Notes: a model not told the origin generated them from the letters alone. A DNA stretch of 64,000 bases from Schaalia radingae (GCF_900106055.1 NZ_LT629792.1:1674001-1738000), one strand, 5' to 3'. Counted from the stretch's first letter, positions 18,119 through 28,802 are shown. Translations and numbers: made by a program.

Positions 18119-19126
18119 ATGTCGCCCGATGTCGAGCATCGCGATTGCTGCGAGGAGTCGGAGCAATCATCACCCCACAGCAGGCCCACATCCGCCGAGA
18201 AGTCGCTTGCAAGCGACCACTCGCATTCACATTCGCACTCGCATGCTGCTAGTTCCCGAGGGCGTCTGATTGCAGCCTTGTCCATTACGGCAACTGTCCT
18301 CCTCATCGAGACAATCGGCGGCGCACTTTCAGGATCACTCGCACTTTTTGCAGATGCCGGCCACATGGCGGTGGACTCCATCGGGCTGGTGATCGCGCTG
18401 ATTGCGGCTCACCTGTCACTGCGCCCGCGCACCGACAGATTCACGTGGGGCCTGGCACGATCCGAAGTGGTCGCAGCGGCACTGCAGGCAGGTATGCTCG
18501 TCGTGATCTGCGTGATAATCGCATATGAAGCCATCGGACGCTTCATGAACCCCGAGCAACTCGACACCCGCATCATGCTGATCGTCGGTATCCTCGGCCT
18601 GGCTGCAAACGTCGCTTCCCTACTCGTGCTGATGGGGGGCCGCAGTGCCTCGCTGAACATGCGCGCAGCATTCCTCGAGGTTGCCACCGACGCGTTAGGG
18701 TCGGTCGCGGTCATCATCGGCGCGGTCGTCGCCCATTTCAGCGGATGGCTCCAAGCGGATGCCCTTGCTTCACTGCTCATCGCGTGCATGATGGCTCCGA
18801 GGGCGATCACGCTTTTACGCCGCTCGGTGGCGATCCTGATGGAGGAAACACCACCCGGCCTGGAACTGACAACGGTGCGTGAGCATATGCTCCATGTTCA
18901 AGGAGTCGAAGACGTGCATGACCTGCATGCCTCGACCATTGCGACAGGAGTGATAGCCCTGACGGCTCACGTCACCGTCCAACCCGAGTTGAACGAGCAC
19001 GAGCGATCCGACATTTTGCACACACTCGCCAGCTGCGTACAGGAACACTTTCCCGTCACGATCACGCATTCCACGTTCCAGTTGGAAAGTCCCCAGCACC
19101 GCGAACATGAACAGTTAAGGCACTAA
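18119..19126 (+). CDS. Cation diffusion facilitator (CDF) metal exporter
   Basis: 335 residues. CDF proteins export divalent metals such as Zn by proton antiport. A His-rich N-terminus (DHSHSHSHSH) precedes six membrane helices and a cytoplasmic C-terminal domain of about 90 residues (MLHVQGVEDVHDLHAS). Helix 2 has the metal site DAGHMAVD (H-x3-D). Helix 5 reads EVATDALGS, with Glu where Zn-type CDFs such as CzcD usually have His. The ATG at 18119 follows GAAAGGA. A CsoR-type operator just upstream suggests metal control. A degenerate copy of the palindromic repeat is embedded in the N-terminal codons (about 18195-18223). Substrate unknown; Zn is the default guess. Confidence 0.9.
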   Translation: MSPDVEHRDCCEESEQSSPHSRPTSAEKSLASDHSHSHSHSHAASSRGRLIAALSITATVLLIETIGGALSGSLALFADAGHMAVDSIGLVIALIAAHLSLRPRTDRFTWGLARSEVVAAALQAGMLVVICVIIAYEAIGRFMNPEQLDTRIMLIVGILGLAANVASLLVLMGGRSASLNMRAAFLEVATDALGSVAVIIGAVVAHFSGWLQADALASLLIACMMAPRAITLLRRSVAILMEETPPGLELTTVREHMLHVQGVEDVHDLHASTIATGVIALTAHVTVQPELNEHERSDILHTLASCVQEHFPVTITHSTFQLESPQHREHEQLRH

Positions 19127-19142
19127 GCTCACACCTGCGCAT

Positions 19143-20054
19143 TTACACCTGAGCGGAGAATCCCGCCTTTCGCTCAGCCATTTCGACCACGTTCGCCAAC
19201 AGGAGGGCACGGGTCATCGGCCCGACGCCACCGGGATTCGGTGACAGCCATGCCGCAACACGATCAACTCCGTCGGCCACATCGCCATGCAGCCGCGCAC
19301 GGCCATCAGCTTCCGTCACGCGCGAAACGCCCACATCCAGCACCGCCGCACCTTCACGCACCATGTCAGCGGTGATCAGTCCCGGCGAGCCAGCCGCAGC
19401 CACAACCACGTCAGCATTGCGTACCTGTTCAGCGAGGTTGAGCGTGCCCGTATGGCACAGCGTCACGGTCGCGTTGATGTTCTTACGCGTCAGCAGCAAT
19501 CCGATCGAACGGCCGACGGTCACTCCCCTGCCAACTACGCACACATCCGCGCCGTTGAGTTCCACGCCGTAGCGTTCCAACAGCTCAATGACGGCGCGCG
19601 GCGTACACGGAAGGGGCGAGGTGATGTCACCCGCCGCGCGCAGTACCAGGCGGCCCAGGTTCATCGGATGCAGGCCGTCAGCGTCCTTATCCGGATCGAT
19701 GCGCTCCAACACGGCCTGGGAATCGACCCCGGCGGGTAGCGGAAGCTGCACAATGAAACCCGTGCAGGCAGGATCAGCGTTGAGCTGGTCGACAGCCTGC
19801 TCGATATCAGCCTGAGAGGCCGACTCGGGCAAGTCAATGCGAATCGACTCGAGGCCAACCTCCGCACAGTCACGGTGTTTGCCGGCAACATAGGTCACTG
19901 ACCCGGGATCTTCACCCACCAGGATTGTTCCCAGTCCTGCATGAACACCGGCTTCACGCAGACGTGAGATGCGCTCAGCAAGCTCGCCCTTTATAGCAGC
20001 AGCGGTGGCTTTCCCATCCAGTACCTGTGCGGCACCTTCCCACGGCGCTCTCAC
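19143..20054 (-). CDS. folD: Methylenetetrahydrofolate dehydrogenase / cyclohydrolase FolD
   Basis: 303 residues. Interconverts 5,10-methylene-, methenyl- and 10-formyl-tetrahydrofolate. Family motifs: [24 protein letters not shown] with the catalytic Lys, [60 protein letters not shown] and the C-terminal [14 protein letters not shown]. The only good start is the GTG at 20052-20054, which overlaps the glyA stop (GTGA), so it is translationally coupled to glyA. Confidence 0.97.
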   Translation of the reverse strand: MRAPWEGAAQVLDGKATAAAIKGELAERISRLREAGVHAGLGTILVGEDPGSVTYVAGKHRDCAEVGLESIRIDLPESASQADIEQAVDQLNADPACTGFIVQLPLPAGVDSQAVLERIDPDKDADGLHPMNLGRLVLRAAGDITSPLPCTPRAVIELLERYGVELNGADVCVVGRGVTVGRSIGLLLTRKNINATVTLCHTGTLNLAEQVRNADVVVAAAGSPGLITADMVREGAAVLDVGVSRVTEADGRARLHGDVADGVDRVAAWLSPNPGGVGPMTRALLLANVVEMAERKAGFSAQV

Positions 20055-21343
20055 TGCTGCAGCCCGTCGTACAACGGGAAGGCATCAGTCAGTGCACGCA
20101 CGCGCGCCTGCAGACCCTCCATATCCACTGTCTCCTTGGAGGCCGCCTGAACCAGTGCGGTCGCGATGATGTCGGCAACTTCGGTGAACTCCTCATCACC
20201 AAAACCGCGCGTAGCCAGCGCCGGCGTTCCGATACGCAGACCGGATGTGACTGCCGGTGGGCGCGGGTCAAACGGCACAGCATTGCGATTGACCGTGATG
20301 CCGACTTCGTGCAGCAGATCCTCAGCCTGCTTGCCGTCAAGAGTTGAATCAACCAGGTCAACGAGCACCAGGTGCACATCGGTGCCGCCGGTGACCAGCT
20401 TGATGCCGACCTTCTTCGCATCGTCGCGTCCCAGACGCTCTGCAAGTTTCTGCGCGCCAGCAAGAGTTCTGACCTGGCGGTCCTTGAACTCCGGGGTCTG
20501 AGCCACTTTCATTGCTACGGCCTTGGCAGCCACCACATGCATCAGCGGGCCACCCTGCTGACCTGGGAACACAGCAGAATTCAGCTTCTTGCCCCACTGC
20601 TCGCCGCGCGCGGACAGGATCATGCCGGAGCGGGGACCCCCCAGTGTCTTGTGGACCGTCGTGGTCACCACGTCGGCGTGGGGCAGTGGGCTTGGGTGCA
20701 GTCCGGCTGCAACGAGGCCGGCAAAGTGCGCCATGTCAACCCACAGCGCAGCGCCAACCTCGTCGGCAATGCTGCGGAAAGCAGCAAAGTCAAGGTGACG
20801 AGGATAGGCCGACCAGCCGGCAATGATCACACGGGGACGCTCACGCAGCGCCACTTCACGCACCTGGTCAGGCTCGATACGCATTGTTGTGCGGTCAACT
20901 TCGTATGCGGTGGCGTGGTACATCTTGCCGGAAAAGTTGATGCGCATTCCGTGTGTCAGGTGGCCGCCGTGAGCCAAGGACAGACCCAAAATCGTGTCCC
21001 CCGGTTTTGCCATCGCCATGAGCGCGGCGGCATTGGCCTGCGCGCCTGAGTGTGGCTGCACGTTGACGAAATCGGCACCGAACACTTTCTTGGCGCGTTC
21101 AATTGCGAGACTTTCAGCAACGTCCACTGCCTCGCACCCGCCGTAGTAGCGGCGTCCCGGGTATCCTTCGGCGTACTTGTTGGTCAGAACTGATCCCTGA
21201 GCCTGCAGGACTGCACGCGGGACAAAGTTTTCCGACGCGATCATTTCAAGGGTGGCGCGTTGACGGTTCAGCTCATCATCCAGCACCTTTGCGATGTCAG
21301 GATCGAGTTCGGCCAACGTATGGGAGTTGAGAGAATCACTCAT
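20051..21343 (-). CDS. glyA: Serine hydroxymethyltransferase
   Basis: 430 residues from [10 protein letters not shown], with GGAG five bases before the ATG at 21341-21343. A PLP enzyme that converts serine and tetrahydrofolate to glycine and 5,10-methylene-THF. Motifs: [54 protein letters not shown], and [18 protein letters not shown] with the PLP-binding Lys. Forms an operon with folD. The frame stays open for another 43 codons upstream without family resemblance. The 200 bases before it hold no riboswitch I could recognise. Confidence 0.98.
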   Translation of the reverse strand: MSDSLNSHTLAELDPDIAKVLDDELNRQRATLEMIASENFVPRAVLQAQGSVLTNKYAEGYPGRRYYGGCEAVDVAESLAIERAKKVFGADFVNVQPHSGAQANAAALMAMAKPGDTILGLSLAHGGHLTHGMRINFSGKMYHATAYEVDRTTMRIEPDQVREVALRERPRVIIAGWSAYPRHLDFAAFRSIADEVGAALWVDMAHFAGLVAAGLHPSPLPHADVVTTTVHKTLGGPRSGMILSARGEQWGKKLNSAVFPGQQGGPLMHVVAAKAVAMKVAQTPEFKDRQVRTLAGAQKLAERLGRDDAKKVGIKLVTGGTDVHLVLVDLVDSTLDGKQAEDLLHEVGITVNRNAVPFDPRPPAVTSGLRIGTPALATRGFGDEEFTEVADIIATALVQAASKETVDMEGLQARVRALTDAFPLYDGLQQ

Positions 21344-21545
21344 TGCTGCTCCAGTTTTCAATTCGCTTGTCTGGCTTTCACTATTGGCGAGGATGGCCCC
21401 AGCCGTTCCTCGCTCGGTTGCGTGGCCCAGGCGGGCGACCGCGACAACCCTATTTCGCTCCCCGGTGGTCATCCCACCTGTTCGCCAGTTGCGACAGATT
21501 CATCTTATCAACTGTGTTCCGCTGCGGAAACCGCCAGTGCGGACA

Positions 21546-22424
21546 CTAGCGGGAGAATACGACGGTTCGGTTGCCGTTCATCAGGACACGGCGTTCAGCA
21601 TGCCAACGCACTGCCTGCGCGAGGACTCGGCGTTCAACATCCTGCCCCAGCTCCACCATGTCGCGGGTGGAATCGGCGTGCGTGACTCGCGTGACGTCCT
21701 GCTCGATGATCGGCCCTTCGTCCAGGTCGGCTGTAACGTAGTGCGCGGTTGCGCCGATGAGTTTGACGCCGCGTTCGTGAGCCTGGGCGTATGGGCGCGC
21801 GCCTTTGAACGAAGGCAGGAATGAGTGGTGAATATTGATGACGCGTCCGGCCATTTCACGGCATACCGAATCAGACAGGATCTGCATATAGCGGGCCAGG
21901 ACGACCAATTCAACCTGCTCGGACTTGATGAGGTCAAGAAGTTCTGCCTCGGCGCGCACTTTTGAATCCTTGGTGACCGGAATACTGAGAAAGGGGACGC
22001 CGTAGAACTGTGCGACCGGCGCGAGGTCAGGGTGGTTACCGACAACTGCAACCACTTCGATAGGCAGACCTTGAGAGCGCTGCCGATAGAGCAGGTCCGT
22101 GAGACAGTGCCCTTCGCGCGAAACCATAATGACGGTGCGAAGCGGTCGCCCCAACTGGTCGACGCGCCAGGTGGCGTTGAACTTGTCGGCGATTCGTGTC
22201 AGGCCTTCTTCGACAGGACCTCGACCGACAGGTGATTCAGCTTCCATTCGCATGAAGAACAGGCCGGTATCCGGGTCACCGAATTGCTGCGACTGAATGA
22301 TGTTGCCACCGATGTCGCTCATGATGCCGGAGGCCGCGTGAACAATTCCTGGCTGGTCCGGGCAGGAAAGAGTAATGACAAGCTTGTCGATTGTCGAGGG
22401 GGGCACTGTCGAATCATGTTCCAT
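21546..22424 (-). CDS. purU: Formyltetrahydrofolate deformylase
   Basis: 292 residues. Hydrolyses 10-formyl-THF to formate and THF, balancing the one-carbon pool. An N-terminal ACT domain (LVITLSCPDQPGIVHAASGIM) precedes the formyltransferase-like domain, with VSREGHCLTDLLYR, VGNHPDLAPVA, INIHHSFLPSFKGARPY and ATAHYVTADLDEGPIIEQ. The Asn/His/Asp catalytic triad residues lie within these motifs. It is upstream of glyA-folD on the same strand, making a folate C1 group; the 200-base gap suggests a separate promoter for glyA. Confidence 0.96.
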   Translation of the reverse strand: MEHDSTVPPSTIDKLVITLSCPDQPGIVHAASGIMSDIGGNIIQSQQFGDPDTGLFFMRMEAESPVGRGPVEEGLTRIADKFNATWRVDQLGRPLRTVIMVSREGHCLTDLLYRQRSQGLPIEVVAVVGNHPDLAPVAQFYGVPFLSIPVTKDSKVRAEAELLDLIKSEQVELVVLARYMQILSDSVCREMAGRVINIHHSFLPSFKGARPYAQAHERGVKLIGATAHYVTADLDEGPIIEQDVTRVTHADSTRDMVELGQDVERRVLAQAVRWHAERRVLMNGNRTVVFSR

Positions 22425-22491
22425 AGTCCTAAGGGTAATGATTCACAGGCACTCCGGCCTAATCCAGTCCACCGCTTCTGATACGTGGTGT

Positions 22492-22527
22492 GCGCCGAGT
22501 GGTCGCATGCATGCGACCACTCGGCGC
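22492..22527. repeat. Palindromic repeat, copy 4
   Basis: A perfect 36-base palindrome with half-site GCGCCGAGTGGTCGCATG. It lies between the amidohydrolase stop and the purU start, both on the minus strand. Confidence 0.95.
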
Positions 22528-22546
22528 CATAACGATGTGAACTCGG

Positions 22547-23875
22547 TCAGTGTGCGGCTGGCATTTCCGCGATGGCGGCTGCGCTGATGACGCGCACTCC
22601 TTTGGGCAGGACAGCTTCATCCACCGTGAACTCGACGGAGTGCAGGCCGCCCTTCGACGGAGTGAAGATCAGCAGCAATGAGGCCTTTCCGCCGTTGTCC
22701 TGGACTCGCTTCATCATGAATGCGTAGTCTTCGGAAGCGGTCATTTCCACCCACTTCGGGTCATTGGCGCGTACGCCCACCAACTCGCCAGCTTCAGCGA
22801 TTCGGTCCATCAGGTCCGGATCGGAATCCAGGGAGATGGCCTCTCCCATGCGCACGATCTCGTAGTCGCACTCATACATCTGTGCAGCCGCTTCGATCAC
22901 GGTGCGGGCTCGGTGCTCCATGTACTCGTTGATCTCGGTCGTTGAACCGCGAACTTCCATCTCAAAGTGTGTATGATCTGCGACAATATTGCGGGTATCG
23001 CCGGCAACGATCTTGCCGACACTCACGCGGGTCGCCCCTTCTGAGTGGCGCGAAATCGCATACAGGTTCAACACTGCGGTGCACGCGGCGAGAATGGTGT
23101 TCTTGCCTTTTTGCGGCGCGCCTGAAGCGTGAGCTGCCAGTCCTTTCAGATTCACGTCGTACTTCGTGGTGGCCAGAGCCCCGCCGGATCCGGGCGCGTA
23201 GTCGGATTCTTCGAAGTCGTGTGGCCACACGTGTTGCGCGAACATGACGTCGACGTCATCGACATGGCCGGCGGCCACCATCGATTTCGCTCCGCGAACG
23301 CCTTCTTCAGCGGGCTGGAACAAAATCTTCAGCGTTCCTGACCAGGAGTCCTTCATCTGTGCCATTGTGCGGGCAACACCCAGCCCCATCGTGATGTGAG
23401 CGTCGTGTCCACACGCATGCATGATGGAGGCGTGAATGGAGTTAAAACCCTCATCCGCCGGGTAGTACCCCTTTTCTGAAGATTCCTGCAGCGGCAGCGC
23501 GTCAATGTCGAAGCGCATGCCGACAGTGGGGCCGTCCCCATTGCGGAGAATTGCCACAGTACCCGTGTGTCCTCCGGCAATCGAGTGAACAAAGTCGGCG
23601 TCGGCACCCTCGTCAATCGCGCGGGCGATTGCGGCCTCATCTTCTTCGGAGCTGGGCAGTCCCATTCGCTCCTCAGACAGGCACGCGTCCTTTCCCTGCA
23701 GGACCTCATAGCCCCACTCGCGCAGATGCTGGACGATGATCGACGTGGTGCGGTACTCGAGGAATCCGAGTTCAGGATGTGCGTGGAAGTCGCGGCGCCA
23801 CTGGACCAGGTCATCGGTCATGGCGTCGACATTCGATGTGAGTGTTTCAGCGATCTGCATTGGTAAAAGTGCCAT
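22547..23875 (-). CDS. M20D-family amidohydrolase (AbgA/AbgB-like)
   Basis: 442 residues. Metal-dependent amidohydrolase of the M20D group, which removes acyl or aminoacyl groups from amino acids, peptides or p-aminobenzoyl-glutamate. Metal-binding motifs: FDIDALPLQE, MHACGHDAHITMGLG, FQPAEEGVRGAK and AQHVWP. The C-terminal catalytic domain ends with ASEDYAFMMKRVQ and GGLHSVEFTVDE. It resembles AbgA/AbgB p-aminobenzoyl-glutamate hydrolase subunits in length and layout, but the substrate is not fixed by sequence. AAGGAGG precedes the ATG. The DcuC-family transporter gene ends 9 bases upstream, so transporter and hydrolase form one operon. Confidence 0.85.
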   Translation of the reverse strand: MALLPMQIAETLTSNVDAMTDDLVQWRRDFHAHPELGFLEYRTTSIIVQHLREWGYEVLQGKDACLSEERMGLPSSEEDEAAIARAIDEGADADFVHSIAGGHTGTVAILRNGDGPTVGMRFDIDALPLQESSEKGYYPADEGFNSIHASIMHACGHDAHITMGLGVARTMAQMKDSWSGTLKILFQPAEEGVRGAKSMVAAGHVDDVDVMFAQHVWPHDFEESDYAPGSGGALATTKYDVNLKGLAAHASGAPQKGKNTILAACTAVLNLYAISRHSEGATRVSVGKIVAGDTRNIVADHTHFEMEVRGSTTEINEYMEHRARTVIEAAAQMYECDYEIVRMGEAISLDSDPDLMDRIAEAGELVGVRANDPKWVEMTASEDYAFMMKRVQDNGGKASLLLIFTPSKGGLHSVEFTVDEAVLPKGVRVISAAAIAEMPAAH

Positions 23876-23884
23876 GTTTCCTCC

Positions 23885-25384
23885 TTAAATGAGGGCTCGA
23901 AGCAGGTAATCCCACACGATCGACGAGGTGACCATGATCACGTAAGCGGGGATCATGACGGGGATTGTTCGTTTGACGAGGTCGACCGGGCTGACATCAC
24001 CAAGTCCGGCAACTGCAATCACGACGCCTGCGATAGGCGACATGGAGCGACCGATGCCTGATGCCAGTTCCATTGGCTGAGCCAGGAACACGGTGTCAAC
24101 GCCCAGGGGTTTGGCAATGTCGGGGATAAGTTCTGAGAACGCGAACCACGGTGCGTTGCCGGAGCCCATCAGGACCGCTGACAGGAAGATCACCAACGTC
24201 ATGATGATGGTGATCGGAATTGCCCCCATATTGAATCGCTCGGCGCCATCAATAATGAACGAAATAAACCCGAGCTGGGTTAAACCGGCAGCAAACATCT
24301 GGCCGCCGACAATGAGTGTCACGATGTTGACGAATTGGCGACCCATGCCCTCGAAGAAAACGGAGAAAGCGTCCGCGCCGCGTTGGAATGAACGGTAGCG
24401 AATCATTTCGCAAATAACGGCGAGCATTCCGGAAATAATCATGGCAGTTGCCACGTTCATTTTGATGCTGGTAATCACGAAAGGCGAGAAAACAATGAGC
24501 AGGACCAGTGGCGTAAATGGAAGGAGCGCGTATGCCTTCGGGGTCGGCTTGTCGACACGTTCAGCTTCCTTGGTGTCCGCCTTGGTCTTGGCGGCGGTGT
24601 CGGACCCACCATTTGCAGCGCGTTGTGCCAGGGCCGACTTTCCGCCCGAGGACCTTTTAATACCTGCGAGCTCAGCCTTGATTTCATCCCAGTCTGCTTT
24701 GTCGGGAGTAGTTCCGGCCTTGCGGTCGAAGTACTGCTGGACGAAGTAATGGAGGATGAACACCGATGCGACGACCACCAGTGCGACGGGCAGCTGGTAC
24801 TGAATAAAATATTCCTGGACGGTCATGCCGGACGTCTGGGCCGCCATATTGGCGTTTGAGGAAGCAGGGCCAAGGTCCAGACAGCTGCCGGTCGCGATAA
24901 CGCCCGTGGCAGACAGTTTCGAGATTCCCAGGGATCGCAGGAGCGGATAGACGGTCACCATCAGCAGCATCGCCAGGCCAGCTGCCGATGGAATGATCAA
25001 GCACAGTGTCTGAGCCAGGATGTAGGTGGAGGCAAGAACAACGTAGGGCTTGTTGATCTTCTGGAGCGGTTTGGTTGCGATGGCGACCAGTGCTGATGAT
25101 GCACCGACTCGGTCCATGACCAGCGAGAAACCGCCGACCGCCATGATGATCAGACCGAGCTTGGCACCTAGATTCCCGAACGTCTGAGTGATCTGGTCGA
25201 AGACATCCAGGAACGCCGAGCCAGTGGTCTGGTCTTCATCCATCAATGGTTTCATTGACAGTGGAATAGCGCAAAGCAGCATAAATAGACCGGAAAAAAT
25301 CAGGACGGTCTGCGGATGATAACGGTGAAAAATCAGATACGCCACAACCACGGTCGTGGCAGTCGCTATGAGGAACCCAATCAT
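23885..25384 (-). CDS. DcuC-family transporter
   Basis: 499 residues from MIGFLIATATTVVVAYL, with AAAGGA before the ATG at 25382-25384. About twelve membrane helices are interrupted by a charged cytoplasmic loop of about 70 residues (around 240-310) rich in Lys, Ala and Asp. It follows E. coli DcuC block by block (GLIIMAVGGFSLVMDRVGAS, SSAAGLAMLLMVTVYPLL, GSGNAPWFAFSELIPDIA, GRSMSPIAGVVIAVAG). DcuC exports succinate under fermentation, but the family also transports other dicarboxylates. Its operon partner is an amidohydrolase, as with abgT-abgB, so it more likely imports that enzyme's acyl-amino-acid substrate (inference). Confidence 0.85.
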   Translation of the reverse strand: MIGFLIATATTVVVAYLIFHRYHPQTVLIFSGLFMLLCAIPLSMKPLMDEDQTTGSAFLDVFDQITQTFGNLGAKLGLIIMAVGGFSLVMDRVGASSALVAIATKPLQKINKPYVVLASTYILAQTLCLIIPSAAGLAMLLMVTVYPLLRSLGISKLSATGVIATGSCLDLGPASSNANMAAQTSGMTVQEYFIQYQLPVALVVVASVFILHYFVQQYFDRKAGTTPDKADWDEIKAELAGIKRSSGGKSALAQRAANGGSDTAAKTKADTKEAERVDKPTPKAYALLPFTPLVLLIVFSPFVITSIKMNVATAMIISGMLAVICEMIRYRSFQRGADAFSVFFEGMGRQFVNIVTLIVGGQMFAAGLTQLGFISFIIDGAERFNMGAIPITIIMTLVIFLSAVLMGSGNAPWFAFSELIPDIAKPLGVDTVFLAQPMELASGIGRSMSPIAGVVIAVAGLGDVSPVDLVKRTIPVMIPAYVIMVTSSIVWDYLLRALI

Positions 25385-25496
25385 TTGAATCCTTTCGATA
25401 TTGTTTCCACACTGCATCGTTGAAGTGATAACAAACTCTATCTCTGAAAACAGGGATGGCGCACCCATATTCAAGTATGCCAGTCACAGCACAAAA

Positions 25497-25562
25497 AGAA
25501 CGCTGGATGCGCCTCCTGATTATTGCTCGTGGAGCAAGTCAGGGAGGGCGTTCCAGCGTTCT
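25497..25562 (-). terminator. Long compound hairpin terminating mdh
   Basis: The outer stem AGAACGCTGGA/TCCAGCGTTCT (11 bp) encloses a second stem (GCCTCCTGA/TCAGGGAGGG) and an apical TTGCTC/GAGCAA hairpin, about 66 bases in all. On the minus strand it follows the mdh stop and is followed by TTTTTG. Confidence 0.8.
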
Positions 25563-25586
25563 TCTGGACTGTCCTGCTGGCGAGAA

Positions 25587-26654
<1,068 letters not shown>

Positions 26655-26794
26655 TCATGACAAGCCTACGGCGCAATTTTGTCCTTTACTAGGGAAAGCA
26701 GTCCCAAGTTTGCGACGACTCTGTGCAAAACGGTCGATCTTTTCCGCGTTTACAGGCGTTTCTAAGGTGTAAAAGAGTCGCCCTCGTCACTAAA

Positions 26795-27952
26795 ATGTCA
26801 CCCATGGGTTCGAAGAAGAAAAAGAAGCGCGCCGACCGAGCAGATGCCGTGCCTACACGTGCCTCGACGATGGATTCTTCCCGGCAGCGAGGCTGGACAA
26901 CTGATCCGCGCAAACTGCTTGCCGTTCACGGAGAGCTGGATTTGGCAACCATTTACCGTGACAAGACTCCCGGCTGGGACGAGGGTAAGAAGGACGGCCA
27001 GAAAGCTATGGAAGATCAGGCAACTGATCTGGCCGAGCTGCAGGAACGACTCTTTGCGCAGGCTCACAGCGATAACGGCAGCTCTGAAGCAGTGTTGATC
27101 GTCCTCCAAGGGCTTGATACCGCCGGTAAGGGCGGCATTGTGCGGCATGTGATGGGGTTGGTGGACCCGCAGGGCGTGTCTCTGGCGGCGTTCAAAGCCC
27201 CCACGAAAGAAGAACTCAAGCACCATTTTCTGTGGCGCATTCGCCGCGAGCTTCCCGAACCTGGAATGATTGGCGTGTTTGACCGCTCCCACTATGAGGA
27301 TGTCTTGGTGCCGACGGCGCAAAAACTGGTGGGTCACGATGATGAGCATGGGCGCTCATGGGTCGTCGACGACAAGACCCTTCGAGATCGCTACCGCGCC
27401 ATCAGGCGTTTCGAAAAGCGCACCCTGGAAAAGGGTATTCATATCATCAAGATTTTCCTTGCGATTTCTTTTGAAGAGCAGGGGGAGCGGCTGCGTGAGC
27501 GCCTCGACCGTCGTGACAAGCACTGGAAGTTCTCGACTGGCGACTTGGTGGTGCGCAATGAGTGGTCGCAATATCAGCAGGCGTATCAGGAAGTGATTTC
27601 GCGGACCTCCACTGATGACGCACCGTGGTATGTTGTCCCCGCTGATCGCAAGTGGTATGCGCGATTGGCGGTTTCAGAGATTCTGCGCCGCACGCTTATC
27701 GACATCAATCCGTCGTGGCCTCAGGCCGACTTCGATGTTGACCAGGCGCTTGTTGATTTGGAGAAGACGACGTCGCCGGAGGCTTTGGCTCGCTTTGCGT
27801 TCGAGTGTTCAGATTCGCATGAAGAGTTCCTCGACGCCCTCGCCGTAATGGACGAGGACGACGAGGGTGACTCTGATGACTCACAGTCTGCTGGTTCAGG
27901 TGATGATGCGGATGAGATTCGCCTGTCAACCGACGCGTTCCGATACAACTAA
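26795..27952 (+). CDS. ppk2: Polyphosphate kinase 2 family protein
   Basis: About 385 residues from the ATG at 26795 (a second in-frame ATG lies at 26804). PPK2 enzymes phosphorylate nucleotides using polyphosphate, or the reverse. Motifs: Walker A-like VLQGLDTAGKGGIVRHV, DPQGVSLAAFKAPTKEEL, the lid HHFLWRIRRELPEPGMIGVFDRSHYEDVLV containing the Walker B Asp-Arg, and RLDRRDKHWKFSTGDL. A basic N-terminal tail (GSKKKKKRADRAD) and an acidic C-terminal tail flank the domain. Together with ppx and the alkaline phosphatase it forms the phosphate theme of the window. ADP versus GDP/AMP preference cannot be read reliably. Confidence 0.93.
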   Translation: MSPMGSKKKKKRADRADAVPTRASTMDSSRQRGWTTDPRKLLAVHGELDLATIYRDKTPGWDEGKKDGQKAMEDQATDLAELQERLFAQAHSDNGSSEAVLIVLQGLDTAGKGGIVRHVMGLVDPQGVSLAAFKAPTKEELKHHFLWRIRRELPEPGMIGVFDRSHYEDVLVPTAQKLVGHDDEHGRSWVVDDKTLRDRYRAIRRFEKRTLEKGIHIIKIFLAISFEEQGERLRERLDRRDKHWKFSTGDLVVRNEWSQYQQAYQEVISRTSTDDAPWYVVPADRKWYARLAVSEILRRTLIDINPSWPQADFDVDQALVDLEKTTSPEALARFAFECSDSHEEFLDALAVMDEDDEGDSDDSQSAGSGDDADEIRLSTDAFRYN

Positions 27953-28145
27953 CTGTCGGAGCACGTAGCTGCCGGAACACGGTGAGCGCGGTAGATGCAC
28001 GGGCGTGCTCACGGTGATTCGTACAGCATGCCCGCGCCGCGGGGCTTGGGCCGTCAGGCGCTCCGCAGTTTGAGCCATCGGAGAAGGCATCCGCCCCTTC
28101 CGGGGCGGCCACACGTTTACTGGCGGGAAGTACCCTTCGCGTCGT

Positions 28146-28424
28146 TTACAGGCGGCGGATAAACTCCACTGCAACTTCAAGCGGGACAGGATCTTGCTTG
28201 ATGAGGGCCCGCGTTGCCCTGATTTCGCCGCGTTTATCGGTGTCGCGGATGAGGCGCAGTGAGTCTTTATCAACGGGAGATTCTCTTAACATGCGGTCGA
28301 TTGAACCGCCGTACTTGGCGGTGAAGTAGTCGGTCCGGTTGCTCGGCATTTTTCGCCGCGCAACCACCGCTGCGGCGGCGATCAGAAGGATTAGAACTAC
28401 AGCCACAATAAACCCGACAATCAT
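28146..28424 (-). CDS. Small single-pass membrane protein
   Basis: 92 residues from the ATG at 28422-28424 (GGAG six bases before it); an upstream ATG at 28436 is less well placed. One N-terminal membrane helix (MIVGFIVAVVLILLIAAAAVVARRK) is followed by about 65 soluble residues (DYFTAKYGGSIDRMLRESPVDKDSLRLIRD is the central part, described by its residues rather than a motif). Family not recognised. The soluble part, ending IKQDPVPLEVAVEFIRRL, is amphipathic and may bind a partner. It stands alone between ppk2 (converging) and pgi. Confidence 0.65.
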   Translation of the reverse strand: MIVGFIVAVVLILLIAAAAVVARRKMPSNRTDYFTAKYGGSIDRMLRESPVDKDSLRLIRDTDKRGEIRATRALIKQDPVPLEVAVEFIRRL

Positions 28425-28436
28425 CACGGACTCCAT

Positions 28437-28709
28437 CCCTCGACGTTTGCCTCCATTTCGGCTTTCTTGAGATTCCCCCTCTAGGATGTCAGAACTCGGG
28501 GAACATCCTTGGCCTACTGCCGTGTTGTTGAGATTTTATCTGCACCGACTTATGTGCCGGTGTGTATGTTTTTCTTACCATGTCGTCCACAGAGTTTCTA
28601 CCTCTCTTATAAATGCCGACCGCGACCGAATGTCGGCACTTAGAATCTTCGTACTGAAGCGCCCGAGTCCTACCATGAGCTACACCGTCGTTAGCTCACC
28701 GCACACAAA
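28437..28709. other. Intergenic region upstream of the small membrane protein
   Basis: About 270 bases with no convincing gene. A 95-codon plus-strand frame here runs through the pgi terminator and has no coding character. A minor TGCCGAC/GTCGGCA hairpin is present near 28614-28638. Confidence 0.5.
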
Positions 28710-28746
28710 AGTGGCTGCAGGAACTATCTCAGTTCCTGCAGCCACT
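28710..28746 (-). terminator. Intrinsic terminator of pgi
   Basis: A perfect 16-bp stem AGTGGCTGCAGGAACT with a 5-base loop, followed on the minus strand by TTTTGTG. It lies about 56 bases after the pgi stop. Confidence 0.85.
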
Positions 28747-28802
28747 GGCAAGCATTCAGATATACGGCGCTGAGTCACCCCGTCGGCTTACCCATCGGTT
28801 GC

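Noticed and set aside
21344..21545. Riboswitch upstream of glyA
   Set aside because: A folate or glycine riboswitch was considered because of the genes' roles, but no recognisable conserved core was found in the 200 bases.
28486..28773. 95-codon plus-strand ORF between the small membrane protein and pgi
   Set aside because: It runs through the perfect pgi terminator hairpin and has no coding character.
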